From assembly GCF_000024085.1 (NCBI RefSeq), contig NC_013166.1, positions 1 through 64,000 of the forward strand: a stretch of DNA of 64,000 nucleotides, read 5' to 3'. The notes under the pieces were generated by a model. The model was not told the origin of the DNA and searched no databases. It saw nothing but the letters and a program-made list of their open reading frames with translations. Shown here piece after piece: positions 52,878 through 60,360 of this stretch. Every line of letters begins with the position of its first letter. Position 1 is the stretch's first letter. Both the position numbers and the translations under genes were made by a program. This DNA is from Kangiella koreensis DSM 16069. Its GTDB lineage: Bacteria; Pseudomonadota; Gammaproteobacteria; Enterobacterales; Kangiellaceae.

Positions 52878-54284
52878 ATGGATACTAATGCACAGAATAC
52901 CCTTGTCACGGTTTTTCAACATGTGGATATATTTTGCACTATGTTGGACCATTATTCTGATCAGACCAAAACAGTAGTGGGATTTGAAACTGCCGCGTAT
53001 GAATCAGTGGTTAGCCAATATGTTATTAAGAGGATAGAAAGAAAGACTGATCAGAAAAGAATAAAGGCAGCCTTAAGTATTGCCAACATGCAAGAGTGTG
53101 GACTGTTAAGCTTCATTAATCATAAGCGTGGTCAGTTTGGCTTGAATAGAGGGCTTCTACAAACCATACAAAACCTAGACTCCAGAAGAATAAGAGAGCT
53201 AGGAAAGCCTGATTTGGATATCATATATGTTCAAATGAAGAAGCTTTATGATTACTTCATACCTCTAGGTGGAGCATATGAACGAGGAAATGACACGTTT
53301 AATGAAAATCTGGCTTCACTTATGGATACCCTTCAAGAAGTCCTTTCAAAAATAGATCACAATGCCAAAGCATTAGATGGAAGTTCTAAGCGGCTATCCG
53401 AAATATTGGATAGTCATAACTTTAACAAGATGGTAATGACTGATCAGGTTAGTAGTGCATTGGATGAGATTATTCGAATATCCCAAAGAACCATTAAGCC
53501 GACTTTGATATTTCTCAATGAAAAAGGAATGGTACAAGATAAAAGTGCTATGTATTTAATACGCAGGATAAGGGAAAGTTTTGAGAGAACAAGCTTCTAT
53601 AATGAATATGGAAATATTTACACTATCGAAATGAAACTTTTATCGTATGCTGAGGTAATAGGAGAAATACGAAGGAAATTAAGTAGATATGTTGAGATGG
53701 ATAGACTTCAACGTCAGATATACAATAGCATAGAAAGTAGATTTAACAGGCTATATACGGAAGTGGTAACTAGGCTAGACACAAAATTAAAAGGGAAAAG
53801 TATTCCATTCGAGCACACTATATTTTCAGAGGCAAAGAAGTTTAAGGGGTTAGTAAATTGGAATTCATCAAAAATAACAGGTGCATTAATTGAATTGCCT
53901 GAGAGCTCTCGAACGAAACACCTAGAGGAATATATACGAGCTAAAATGCAGCATGCAAGTGCTCTTAATGCAAAGAAGAGAAAGCCTGGAGAGAATGGGA
54001 AGACTGCTAGAGAACGACATGAAAACTATCAGAGGGTGAATCGAATAAAGAAAATTATGGAAAGGTTTGAGCCAATGAAAGATGTTAACGACTTGTATTT
54101 TGCAATTCATGAACATTTAAAAGAAGGTCTTAAAGGTTATGATTTGCGGGACATATATGATGCAGTACCCTTCGTGGATGAGACGATAAAGAGAACACAG
54201 ACGTTCAAAAGGGGCACGATAGAGTATAAATCTAAAAGACTTAGCTATTTAGTTAAGTCGTTGGAGTTTGAAAAAAATGAATGA
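52878..54284 (+). CDS. jetA: Wadjet JetA, MukF-like kleisin subunit
   Basis: This is a 468-residue, mostly helical protein in the kleisin position of the Wadjet operon. An N-terminal winged-helix-like segment (about 15-100) is followed by long helices and a basic region (about 350-400, KKRKPGENGKTARERHENYQ). The assignment rests on size, predicted helicity and order between jetC and jetB. I see no single diagnostic motif. Confidence 0.72.
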   Translation: MDTNAQNTLVTVFQHVDIFCTMLDHYSDQTKTVVGFETAAYESVVSQYVIKRIERKTDQKRIKAALSIANMQECGLLSFINHKRGQFGLNRGLLQTIQNLDSRRIRELGKPDLDIIYVQMKKLYDYFIPLGGAYERGNDTFNENLASLMDTLQEVLSKIDHNAKALDGSSKRLSEILDSHNFNKMVMTDQVSSALDEIIRISQRTIKPTLIFLNEKGMVQDKSAMYLIRRIRESFERTSFYNEYGNIYTIEMKLLSYAEVIGEIRRKLSRYVEMDRLQRQIYNSIESRFNRLYTEVVTRLDTKLKGKSIPFEHTIFSEAKKFKGLVNWNSSKITGALIELPESSRTKHLEEYIRAKMQHASALNAKKRKPGENGKTARERHENYQRVNRIKKIMERFEPMKDVNDLYFAIHEHLKEGLKGYDLRDIYDAVPFVDETIKRTQTFKRGTIEYKSKRLSYLVKSLEFEKNE

Positions 54285-54858
54285 CTTTGATTTAGGACTA
54301 GATGTTTTTGACTCAAGAGCTATCTATAAGGACTTCATGGCCGGGAAGATTATTAATAAATATGAGATTATTGAAGGCGAACTACAGCGATCACCAAAAT
54401 TTGGTGCTTTAATAGGTAGTCTAGATATATACCGCTATCTATATTCATTAATAGGGTTTGAAATTAAGCAGATTAATGACGAAGCTTATTTCATTACGCG
54501 TATTGATAGAGCGGATGAGTACAATGAGGTTGCTGCTAATATCCAGGTGCTTTTGACTGTTATTTGCAGAGGTGTGTATTCCTTGGGCTTACCGCCAGGT
54601 ATCTTATTAGATCAAGATGCTGGGTTAACGTCAAAGCAGATAGATGAGATTGGGTTAATAGATGAGCAAAAGCGAATATTAAAAGCATGTGGTTTAAAGA
54701 CACCCCTATCAGAAACGGTTAATGGAAAATTGGTAGATCGTGGGGTATTTCTTAAAACACAAGCTGAGCGTTACATCCTGTCCTCAGCTGGAAAGTATCT
54801 GTATGAAGAAATAATAAGTGACACAGAAACGAGAGCATTAGAAAGGATAACAGAATAA
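54277..54858 (+). CDS. jetB: Wadjet JetB, MukE-like subunit
   Basis: This is a 193-residue protein with winged-helix-like segments, in the MukE-like position. The ATG at 54277, overlapping the jetA stop by 8 nt with GGAG 10 nt upstream, is preferred over a TTG at 54268. The block AANIQVLLTVICRGVYSLG looks like a core helix of DUF4194/MukE-type proteins. JetB binds the JetA kleisin. Confidence 0.7.
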   Translation: MNDFDLGLDVFDSRAIYKDFMAGKIINKYEIIEGELQRSPKFGALIGSLDIYRYLYSLIGFEIKQINDEAYFITRIDRADEYNEVAANIQVLLTVICRGVYSLGLPPGILLDQDAGLTSKQIDEIGLIDEQKRILKACGLKTPLSETVNGKLVDRGVFLKTQAERYILSSAGKYLYEEIISDTETRALERITE

Positions 54859-54957
54859 ACTAATTTACTGAATCGTTTAAAGCTGCCGTTGATTTTTGAT
54901 TTCATTACTTATATAGAAGATAAGAGTGGAAGAAATCAAGAATAAGGAATGACCTTA

Positions 54958-55218
54958 TTAGATAGATAATGTATAGAATATTAAAGATAAGCCTGGTACT
55001 GATGCTGGCTTGCTCTCTAAGCATACCAATTCATTATCATCCGTCATCTTTTGAATAGTAGTTACGAGATTAGGATCATCAATTAGAGTGAAATCATACT
55101 GGCCTTGCCCAGCCAATCCGATCCATGCCCATGATGCTTCATTCTCAACAAAGGCCAGATAGAATACTCCAGGATGTGCAGTTAACTTTTTTATGATGGT
55201 TTGTTTGTGATTACTCAT
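54958..55218 (-). CDS. hypothetical protein at end of restriction cassette
   Basis: I do not recognise this 86-residue protein. It is a compact, acidic protein without membrane helices or signal peptide (MSNHKQTIIKKLTAHPGVFYLAFVENEASW at its start, LIFYTLSI at its end). No strong ribosome site is visible, but it is on the same strand, 23 nt after the nuclease gene, suggesting it belongs to the restriction-modification unit. Confidence 0.5.
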   Translation of the reverse strand: MSNHKQTIIKKLTAHPGVFYLAFVENEASWAWIGLAGQGQYDFTLIDDPNLVTTIQKMTDDNELVCLESKPASVPGLSLIFYTLSI

Positions 55219-55241
55219 TAACTTTGCTCATTCGAAAATAT

Positions 55242-55904
55242 CTAATTTAGGAGCAATTCTTGTCTAAATTGTTCCTCGGGTTTAACCTCAGGGGACGTAT
55301 CATTGAAAATCACATAATGCTCATCTGTATTTCGGATATTTATGACTTTATGTGTGTATTCTTTCGTAGGATCTGGCTTGATGAAAACAAACTTTTCAGT
55401 AGGCTTTTGATAGTGTAATACAATCCAAACATTTTCATCTGAGTGGTTCTGACAGTAGGTAAGCTTGTCTGGGCGCACCCAGTAATCACTCCCTCTCATC
55501 GCTTCTGTACCTGTGACTTCCACACGCATCACAATGCTACCGGTATCATTATTGACTACCGCTAAATCAGGAGCACCTGATTCGTCTGGATGTTGTGGTA
55601 TAAATTCATCACTATCAGCACCAAACCCCACAATTGATACTGATAAGTTAGGGCTGACGGATTCTATTATCTCTTTTACTTTGTCAATTCTCACCTTTTC
55701 TTGTTGCCATGACTTTTGCCCGTATTGATGTTTAAAATGATGATTTTCGAGTTCTTTTAACTCAGGGCAAGTTATCTCCCTTCCCACCTCAAGATCCATA
55801 GCTTTAAATGTTCTTGCTCGGACAGAGGTACAGTAGTCATTGTCGATGTAAATCCAATATTTATCACTAGACTCCTTGTAGAATATTTTGGTAATTACTG
55901 GCAT
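55242..55904 (-). CDS. probable restriction endonuclease (PD-(D/E)XK-like)
   Basis: This is a 220-residue protein following a DNA methyltransferase. The segment APDLAVVNNDTGSIVMRVEVTGT has the layout of a PD-(D/E)XK site, with Asp113 and Glu129; the usual Lys is Thr131 (E-V-T), which is atypical. ATG 55904 has AGGAG 5 nt upstream and overlaps the methyltransferase end by 38 nt. I infer it cuts the site the methyltransferase protects. Confidence 0.65.
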   Translation of the reverse strand: MPVITKIFYKESSDKYWIYIDNDYCTSVRARTFKAMDLEVGREITCPELKELENHHFKHQYGQKSWQQEKVRIDKVKEIIESVSPNLSVSIVGFGADSDEFIPQHPDESGAPDLAVVNNDTGSIVMRVEVTGTEAMRGSDYWVRPDKLTYCQNHSDENVWIVLHYQKPTEKFVFIKPDPTKEYTHKVINIRNTDEHYVIFNDTSPEVKPEEQFRQELLLN

Positions 55905-56487
55905 AAGAGCTCCTGTTATCATTTACTTTAAGTGTTCCATACTCATTTCCCCAACCATCAAAGCCTTCTCTAACCTGTCGAGCAAAGACATCCAGCTTTT
56001 TTCCTTCAAATAAAGTATTAATTTGCTGGTAGAAGCTATCGGGCTTTACAGAGTGTATGGTCGGAGTCTCTGTAAAGAGTGTCTGCATTTTTCCAAGAGT
56101 TTCTCGTTCAAACTTAACCTTACCTTTATAACCAAACAATACGTGTTCAGTTGTAATCTGATAAGGACCAAATGGACAGGGCCCCGTTCGTTTGTTCCAG
56201 GTGATCATTGTGTAAAAAGTAAATCCCCAGTGCTCCATCAGATCAAAGGCTGACTTGAGAATAGGTTCTTTTGTACTTCTGTCTTTACTGTTTGTCGCCC
56301 ACAACCATAAGAAACTTTGGTCTTCTGCCCACTCCTCGACTGGAAGTTGCATGAGTTCCTCTTTTGTCATAGTTTCATAGTCTAAACAAACATTTTGATT
56401 TGGTCTAACTTTTCTCTTACCTGTCTTCCCTTGGTTCCAAGGTGGATCAATTACTAAAACTTTATACTTGCTTCGAGGGTATTTCAT
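55867..56487 (-). CDS. MT-A70 family DNA N6-adenine methyltransferase
   Basis: This is a 206-residue methyltransferase with catalytic motif IV Asp-Pro-Pro-Trp at residues 14-17 (VLVIDPPWNQG). SAM-binding elements occur near the C-terminus (FYQQINTLFEGKKLDVFARQVREGFDGWGNE). MT-A70 enzymes methylate adenine N6. It lies between a small regulator and the nuclease gene and has AGGAG upstream, the layout of a restriction-modification unit. Confidence 0.88.
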   Translation of the reverse strand: MKYPRSKYKVLVIDPPWNQGKTGKRKVRPNQNVCLDYETMTKEELMQLPVEEWAEDQSFLWLWATNSKDRSTKEPILKSAFDLMEHWGFTFYTMITWNKRTGPCPFGPYQITTEHVLFGYKGKVKFERETLGKMQTLFTETPTIHSVKPDSFYQQINTLFEGKKLDVFARQVREGFDGWGNEYGTLKVNDNRSSYASNYQNILQGV

Positions 56488-56501
56488 AATACAACTCCTA
56501 C

Positions 56502-56786
56502 TTATTGAGGTAGAGAATTCTGAATAGAACCGGCAAACCTGCCTTCTTCAGCTGCTCCGCGTATTTTTTTGGGCTCTATGTCTAACGAACTTAATTTGGG
56601 CTTAAAGTCAATCTGATGATCTGCTAGCTCACCCATCAAATGGGCAATTACAGCAAGATGTGAGGGAATTTTATCTTGGCGCGAGTAATTAGACAGTGAA
56701 CGTGGATTGATTTTGACGAGCCGAGCGAATTCACCCAGGGTAATCCCAGCTTTTCCAACGTTTCTTTTAAATTCGTCGTATTTCAT
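56502..56786 (-). CDS. XRE-like HTH regulator of the restriction cassette
   Basis: This is a 94-residue helix-turn-helix protein (GITLGEFARLVKINPRSLSNYSRQDKIPSHLAVIAHLMGELADH), comparable in position to C proteins that delay restriction. Its start codon lies inside a 14-bp palindrome TTTCATATATGAAA, suggesting autoregulation. It is the first gene of the cassette, 14 nt before the methyltransferase. Confidence 0.75.
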   Translation of the reverse strand: MKYDEFKRNVGKAGITLGEFARLVKINPRSLSNYSRQDKIPSHLAVIAHLMGELADHQIDFKPKLSSLDIEPKKIRGAAEEGRFAGSIQNSLPQ

Positions 56787-56794
56787 ATATGAAA
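56781..56794. promoter_or_regulatory. palindrome over the HTH regulator start codon
   Basis: TTTCATATATGAAA is a perfect palindrome that contains the regulator's ATG (56786-56784). A related TTTTATATGAAATT lies at 56827-56840. It is a candidate operator for the HTH protein. Confidence 0.5.
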
Positions 56795-57138
56795 ATATTA
56801 CACGATAAACTGATTAAAATACATACTTTTATATGAAATTATAATATTTTTAAGGAAGTAAGTCATAAAATTAACGTCTTTGACCATAAATTTATGTATA
56901 AATGGCTGCAAAGACCATTATTACTGAAAGATGGTTACAGTTGAGGTTTGTAGTGATTTATTTGGGGAAAGATACATCCATGTGAAGCCACACTAGAATC
57001 AAGTTGAATGTTGAGTGTTGGAGATGCAGCATATAAGCTTTAATGGACAGGCTACTTGAAAGACTGTATTTGAATAAGCTGGGTAGGTATTTGGCGTTGC
57101 GCTAGCCATTCGTATGTAATGTTGTGCAAAGTATATCA
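56795..57138. other. gene-poor region
   Basis: I see no convincing gene or repeat here beyond the possible operator half at 56827-56840. It probably contains promoters in both directions. Confidence 0.3.
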
Positions 57139-57330
57139 ATGAATAGGGAAGAAAAAACTTTAAGGATAATTACTCAATTAGTTTTGAGCTTAGCTACAGG
57201 TACTGGATTATTTTATCTTGCAGAGCCACACTCAGCCGTTTACGGCGCGTTATTTATAGAACCAAGACTTATAATATCGATGATATGCATAGGCTTGAAT
57301 GCAACAACAGCGTTTAAGCTAATTTTTTAA
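57139..57330 (+). CDS. possible small membrane protein
   Basis: This is a 63-residue open frame (MNREEKTLRI...) with two hydrophobic segments (LVLSLATGTGLFYL and LIISMICIGLNATTAF). No ribosome site is visible. I do not recognise it, and it may not be expressed. Confidence 0.3.
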   Translation: MNREEKTLRIITQLVLSLATGTGLFYLAEPHSAVYGALFIEPRLIISMICIGLNATTAFKLIF

Positions 57331-57346
57331 ACAAAAGATTGCTTGT

Positions 57347-57544
57347 ATGAGTTTTGTGATGAATTTGGTAGGGGAAATAGTAACTCAGCAAGACTACCCT
57401 GTAAGAGATGGGATTGAAGAGCCCTTGATGGGTGTAGAGAATAGAATAAGTTTAATTCCTGGAGAGGAACTCCCAAATATTAAGGGCATCATGGTAAGGA
57501 AGAGAGCAAAGAAATCATTTGACCCTTTTAGGTCTAAGATATGA
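57347..57544 (+). CDS. possible small protein
   Basis: This is a 65-residue open frame without a visible ribosome site, 16 nt after the preceding small frame, ending RKRAKKSFDPFRSKI. It is basic at the C-terminus, and no family is recognised. Confidence 0.25.
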   Translation: MSFVMNLVGEIVTQQDYPVRDGIEEPLMGVENRISLIPGEELPNIKGIMVRKRAKKSFDPFRSKI

Positions 57545-57701
57545 CATACAATTGTTCATAATGGTGACGAATCGTATTATTCGAAAGTGTATTTAAAATA
57601 AAGTATTTTGGGGTAGTATAGCTTAATGAGTTCACTACCTTATTAAGTAGTCATATACAATAAATTAAAGACGCTGGGCTCTGGGTAACTGGAAGTATCT
57701 A
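57545..57701. other. intergenic region
   Basis: This region lies after the small frame and past the ImmA/IrrE stop. No clear terminator or gene is seen. Confidence 0.3.
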
Positions 57702-58520
57702 CTATACAGAGTCTGGCCGTAGAATTGTTAAGCAACCATAATCTCCTAAAGGAATAGCTTGTTCGAGTAGAATGGTATTGCGGGCAGACCAATTAGCAAC
57801 CCGCTTGAACCATGCCGAGCGAGTTGTTCCGCGCGAAAGATATCCACATTCAGGAACAACCCCACCTCTTAATAATTCTTCTGTGGCTGAACCAGGAATG
57901 AGCTCATCGGCATTCTTAATACTTTTAGCAGGGAGTTCAAACCACCAATTATAATCCATTTTTTGCCAGCGGACATGGGTTGGCCCCCATAGAACTAATG
58001 CACTATTACCAGGCAGAGATGATTGGCAGCGTAGTGCTGCACAAGTAATTGAGGTTTCAAAGTGTCTAGCGGCATCGATAATTTCCTTGGCACCCCAGTC
58101 CTGATTACGATAGCGTTTTTGCAATGCTTTTGTCGGTACTAAAAAATGTGCAGCAAAAATGTCGGCTTCACGTTCCATCGGATTTCTTGAAGAAAAGCCA
58201 GTAATGTCTTTGTGGAATCCATCACCGAGCATTATTGCATTTCGATGTTCGCTAATACTGAAATGCCCAAACTCGTGGGCGCCCGTAAATCGACAGCGAC
58301 CGATGGTTCTAGGAACGCCGGCGCTTCCTGTATTGATAAAGACCTGAAATTCCTCATCATGAAAGCGCAACAACCCTTCGAAAGCATCGTTAAAGTTAGC
58401 TTGTGCCACTGGAACCTCATAATCATTAAAAGCAATGAAGGGGTCTCCCCCACCAGATTTTCCTTTATGTTGTTCGGCTAGCCCTTCTGCAAACTCTATA
58501 ATATGCTCTGGGTTAATCAT
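57702..58520 (-). CDS. ImmA/IrrE family metallopeptidase
   Basis: This is a 272-residue protein with the zinc-peptidase motif HEFGHF and the downstream Glu in EREADIFAAHFLVP, both family hallmarks. ImmA/IrrE proteins cleave partner repressors (often XRE proteins) in response to DNA damage or stress. It has no fused helix-turn-helix, so a substrate is likely nearby; the two upstream cotranscribed genes are candidates. It is the last gene of a tightly overlapping three-gene operon. Confidence 0.88.
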   Translation of the reverse strand: MINPEHIIEFAEGLAEQHKGKSGGGDPFIAFNDYEVPVAQANFNDAFEGLLRFHDEEFQVFINTGSAGVPRTIGRCRFTGAHEFGHFSISEHRNAIMLGDGFHKDITGFSSRNPMEREADIFAAHFLVPTKALQKRYRNQDWGAKEIIDAARHFETSITCAALRCQSSLPGNSALVLWGPTHVRWQKMDYNWWFELPAKSIKNADELIPGSATEELLRGGVVPECGYLSRGTTRSAWFKRVANWSARNTILLEQAIPLGDYGCLTILRPDSV

Positions 58521-58881
58521 TCTTCTGTCTGTCCTTGGCTAGCTGTATAGCTTCTTCCATTAGCTGTTCCGTTTCCTTAGTTATTTCATTTCCATTACGA
58601 GCAGCCATTCTATAGCGCGTTTCGGTTACAGGGTACGCTTTTGGATAAATGGTAGCTGAGTTAGAACTTTTTATCTCTTGCGCTAATTGCAGAATGTCAT
58701 TTAAGCTAGGACGAAAATTGTTCGCTTGAACAATATCATCTGCAAACTTGTGTTCAAAAGCAGCGACCTCATCTGGTGTTTCAGGTGCTTGTAAACCATT
58801 AAGAACAGCGACCTCGTGTAGCAAGAGACTGTATTCAATATCTGAAATTGATATGAATTTACGTTTGGGAATTTTATTCAT
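58513..58881 (-). CDS. hypothetical protein of ImmA/IrrE operon
   Basis: I do not recognise this 122-residue protein. It is acidic and mainly helical, with no membrane helix. It overlaps the upstream gene by 4 nt (ATGA) and the ImmA/IrrE gene by 8 nt, so all three are translationally coupled. It could be the ImmA/IrrE substrate or an adaptor. Confidence 0.6.
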   Translation of the reverse strand: MNKIPKRKFISISDIEYSLLLHEVAVLNGLQAPETPDEVAAFEHKFADDIVQANNFRPSLNDILQLAQEIKSSNSATIYPKAYPVTETRYRMAARNGNEITKETEQLMEEAIQLAKDRQKND

Positions 58882-59591
58882 GCTTTGACCTCCTGTTCAA
58901 ACCTTTCAAGAACCTTCTTAAGCAGCCTATTTCTACAGGTTCGAATTGCTCCGGGTTTATAACCGTGCTTTGTTGCAATCGAAGCTGCCTCACCTTGTTT
59001 GCCACGTGCATTAGGGTTTTCTATACTTTTCAAATCTTCGGATTCGAGTAAGGCTTCTTTCATTGCTGGCTGGAGCTTATTCAATTCTTCTTCGAGGATT
59101 CTTAGCTTTAAAGCCTTTTCGGTTACAGAACGTGAGACAGGTGTATTAGAAGGAACCTCAGTTATTAGGACTTCCTCAGGAGAAGGAGAGGTTGATTGGT
59201 AAGTCTCTTCTATTGTATCAGGGGCTATACTAATTTCGGTTTGTGTGAGCTGATATTTAGGATTTGACCATTCTCTTTCGCTGCACTTTAAGGCCCAGGC
59301 TATAAAGGCTTTGCGAATACCTGATGATGTATCTTCAGGAATAGTAAATTTTGAGATCTCTTTAAATATCTTATCGATACCTATGGCAGTTAAAGCTCCA
59401 TCATGTGCTTGAGCAAGATGGTGGTTTTCTAACCACTGCTGAGCGCGAACTGTCATTAGTCCGTAGATGGCAACATAAAGAATACCATGGCTCTCTGTTA
59501 ATCCGTCTACTGGGGCCGTTTGAATCTCTAGAATGAGTTCCTCCCAATCAACTTCCGCTTCTCTATTTCGTTTTATAGCTTGTTGCGTCAT
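58878..59591 (-). CDS. probable DNA-binding protein of ImmA/IrrE operon
   Basis: This is a 237-residue protein. Its C-terminal part (about 175-237, ALLESEDLKSIEN...KQGEAASIATKHGYKPGAIRTCRNRLLKKVLERF) has a sigma-region-4-like helix-turn-helix pattern. The first 120 residues are unrecognised. It is divergent from the ubiquitin-like operon with a 9-bp inverted repeat between them, so it may regulate both sides. GGAAGAGG lies before its ATG. Confidence 0.6.
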   Translation of the reverse strand: MTQQAIKRNREAEVDWEELILEIQTAPVDGLTESHGILYVAIYGLMTVRAQQWLENHHLAQAHDGALTAIGIDKIFKEISKFTIPEDTSSGIRKAFIAWALKCSEREWSNPKYQLTQTEISIAPDTIEETYQSTSPSPEEVLITEVPSNTPVSRSVTEKALKLRILEEELNKLQPAMKEALLESEDLKSIENPNARGKQGEAASIATKHGYKPGAIRTCRNRLLKKVLERFEQEVKA

Positions 59592-59620
59592 TAATTTTAC
59601 CTCTTCCTTGTAAAGCCAAA

Positions 59621-59646
59621 AGCGTTACAAATCCAAGTGTAACGCT
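59621..59646. promoter_or_regulatory. 9-bp inverted repeat between ImmA and Ubl operons
   Basis: AGCGTTACA (59621-59629) and TGTAACGCT (59638-59646) are perfectly complementary with an 8-nt spacer. It lies in the 114-bp divergent region. Additional TGTAA half-sites follow near 59662 and 59684. It is a likely operator for a dimeric regulator. Confidence 0.6.
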
Positions 59647-59705
59647 ATCAGCTTTAATAAGTGTAAACAAAATTTCGCATATTTGTAATTATAGAGGACC
59701 AAACA

Positions 59706-60359
59706 ATGAGCAACGATAACCATGACAACAACGGGTCTCAATGGAGATTTCGTGTTGATAAAAACAACTTTACTGTAGATTCACCGAGTATCACCGGTCG
59801 AGAAATACTGATAATGGCGGGAAAAACTCCCGTAGAACAATATCTACTTATTCTTAGTGGACATGGCCAACCAAAGGAAATATCACTTGATGAAAAGATT
59901 GACCTCTCCCAACCGGGGATAGAACGCTTCAGAACACTGGAACGAGAGTGTCGTGAAGGATTTCAAGGGAGAAAGGACTTTCAGCTTCCGTCTGAAGATA
60001 CCGAGTTCCTAGAGGCGTCAGGACTACAATGGGAGACCACTACTGAAGGTCGAGTAATGAGGGTGGTTATATATAACTACCCTGTGCCTGATGGCTACAA
60101 TGTAAGTGAAGTGGATATGTATTTGAGGATAGACACTTCGTATCCGGATACACAGATAGACATGTTTTACGTCTATCCTGCCCTTTCATTAGTGTCAGGA
60201 CACACTATAAAGGCACTTGCGACGGAATCATTCGACGGGAGAATATGGCAAAGATGGTCAAGACACCGTGCCAATCAGAACGTTTGGCGGCCAGGCGTAG
60301 ATTGTATTGAAACTCATCTAGCCCTTGTAAACCAATGTTTAACAAGAGAGGTCAAATGA
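59706..60359 (+). CDS. ubiquitin-like domain fused to E2-like conjugating domain
   Basis: This is a 217-residue fusion. Residues about 11-78 resemble the prokaryotic multiubiquitin beta-grasp domain (WRFRVDKNNFTVD, ITGREILIMAGK, DLSQPGIERFR), here in a single copy. Residues about 85-217 match the prokaryotic E2-like family (EGFQGRKDFQLPSED, PVPDGYNVSEVD, YPDTQIDMFYVYPAL, WQRWSRH, VWRPGVDCIETHL). Cys200 in GVDC is a possible catalytic cysteine, but I cannot confirm this. It is the first gene of a ubiquitin-like operon, overlapped by no other gene. Confidence 0.82.
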   Translation: MSNDNHDNNGSQWRFRVDKNNFTVDSPSITGREILIMAGKTPVEQYLLILSGHGQPKEISLDEKIDLSQPGIERFRTLERECREGFQGRKDFQLPSEDTEFLEASGLQWETTTEGRVMRVVIYNYPVPDGYNVSEVDMYLRIDTSYPDTQIDMFYVYPALSLVSGHTIKALATESFDGRIWQRWSRHRANQNVWRPGVDCIETHLALVNQCLTREVK

Positions 60360-60360
60360 G

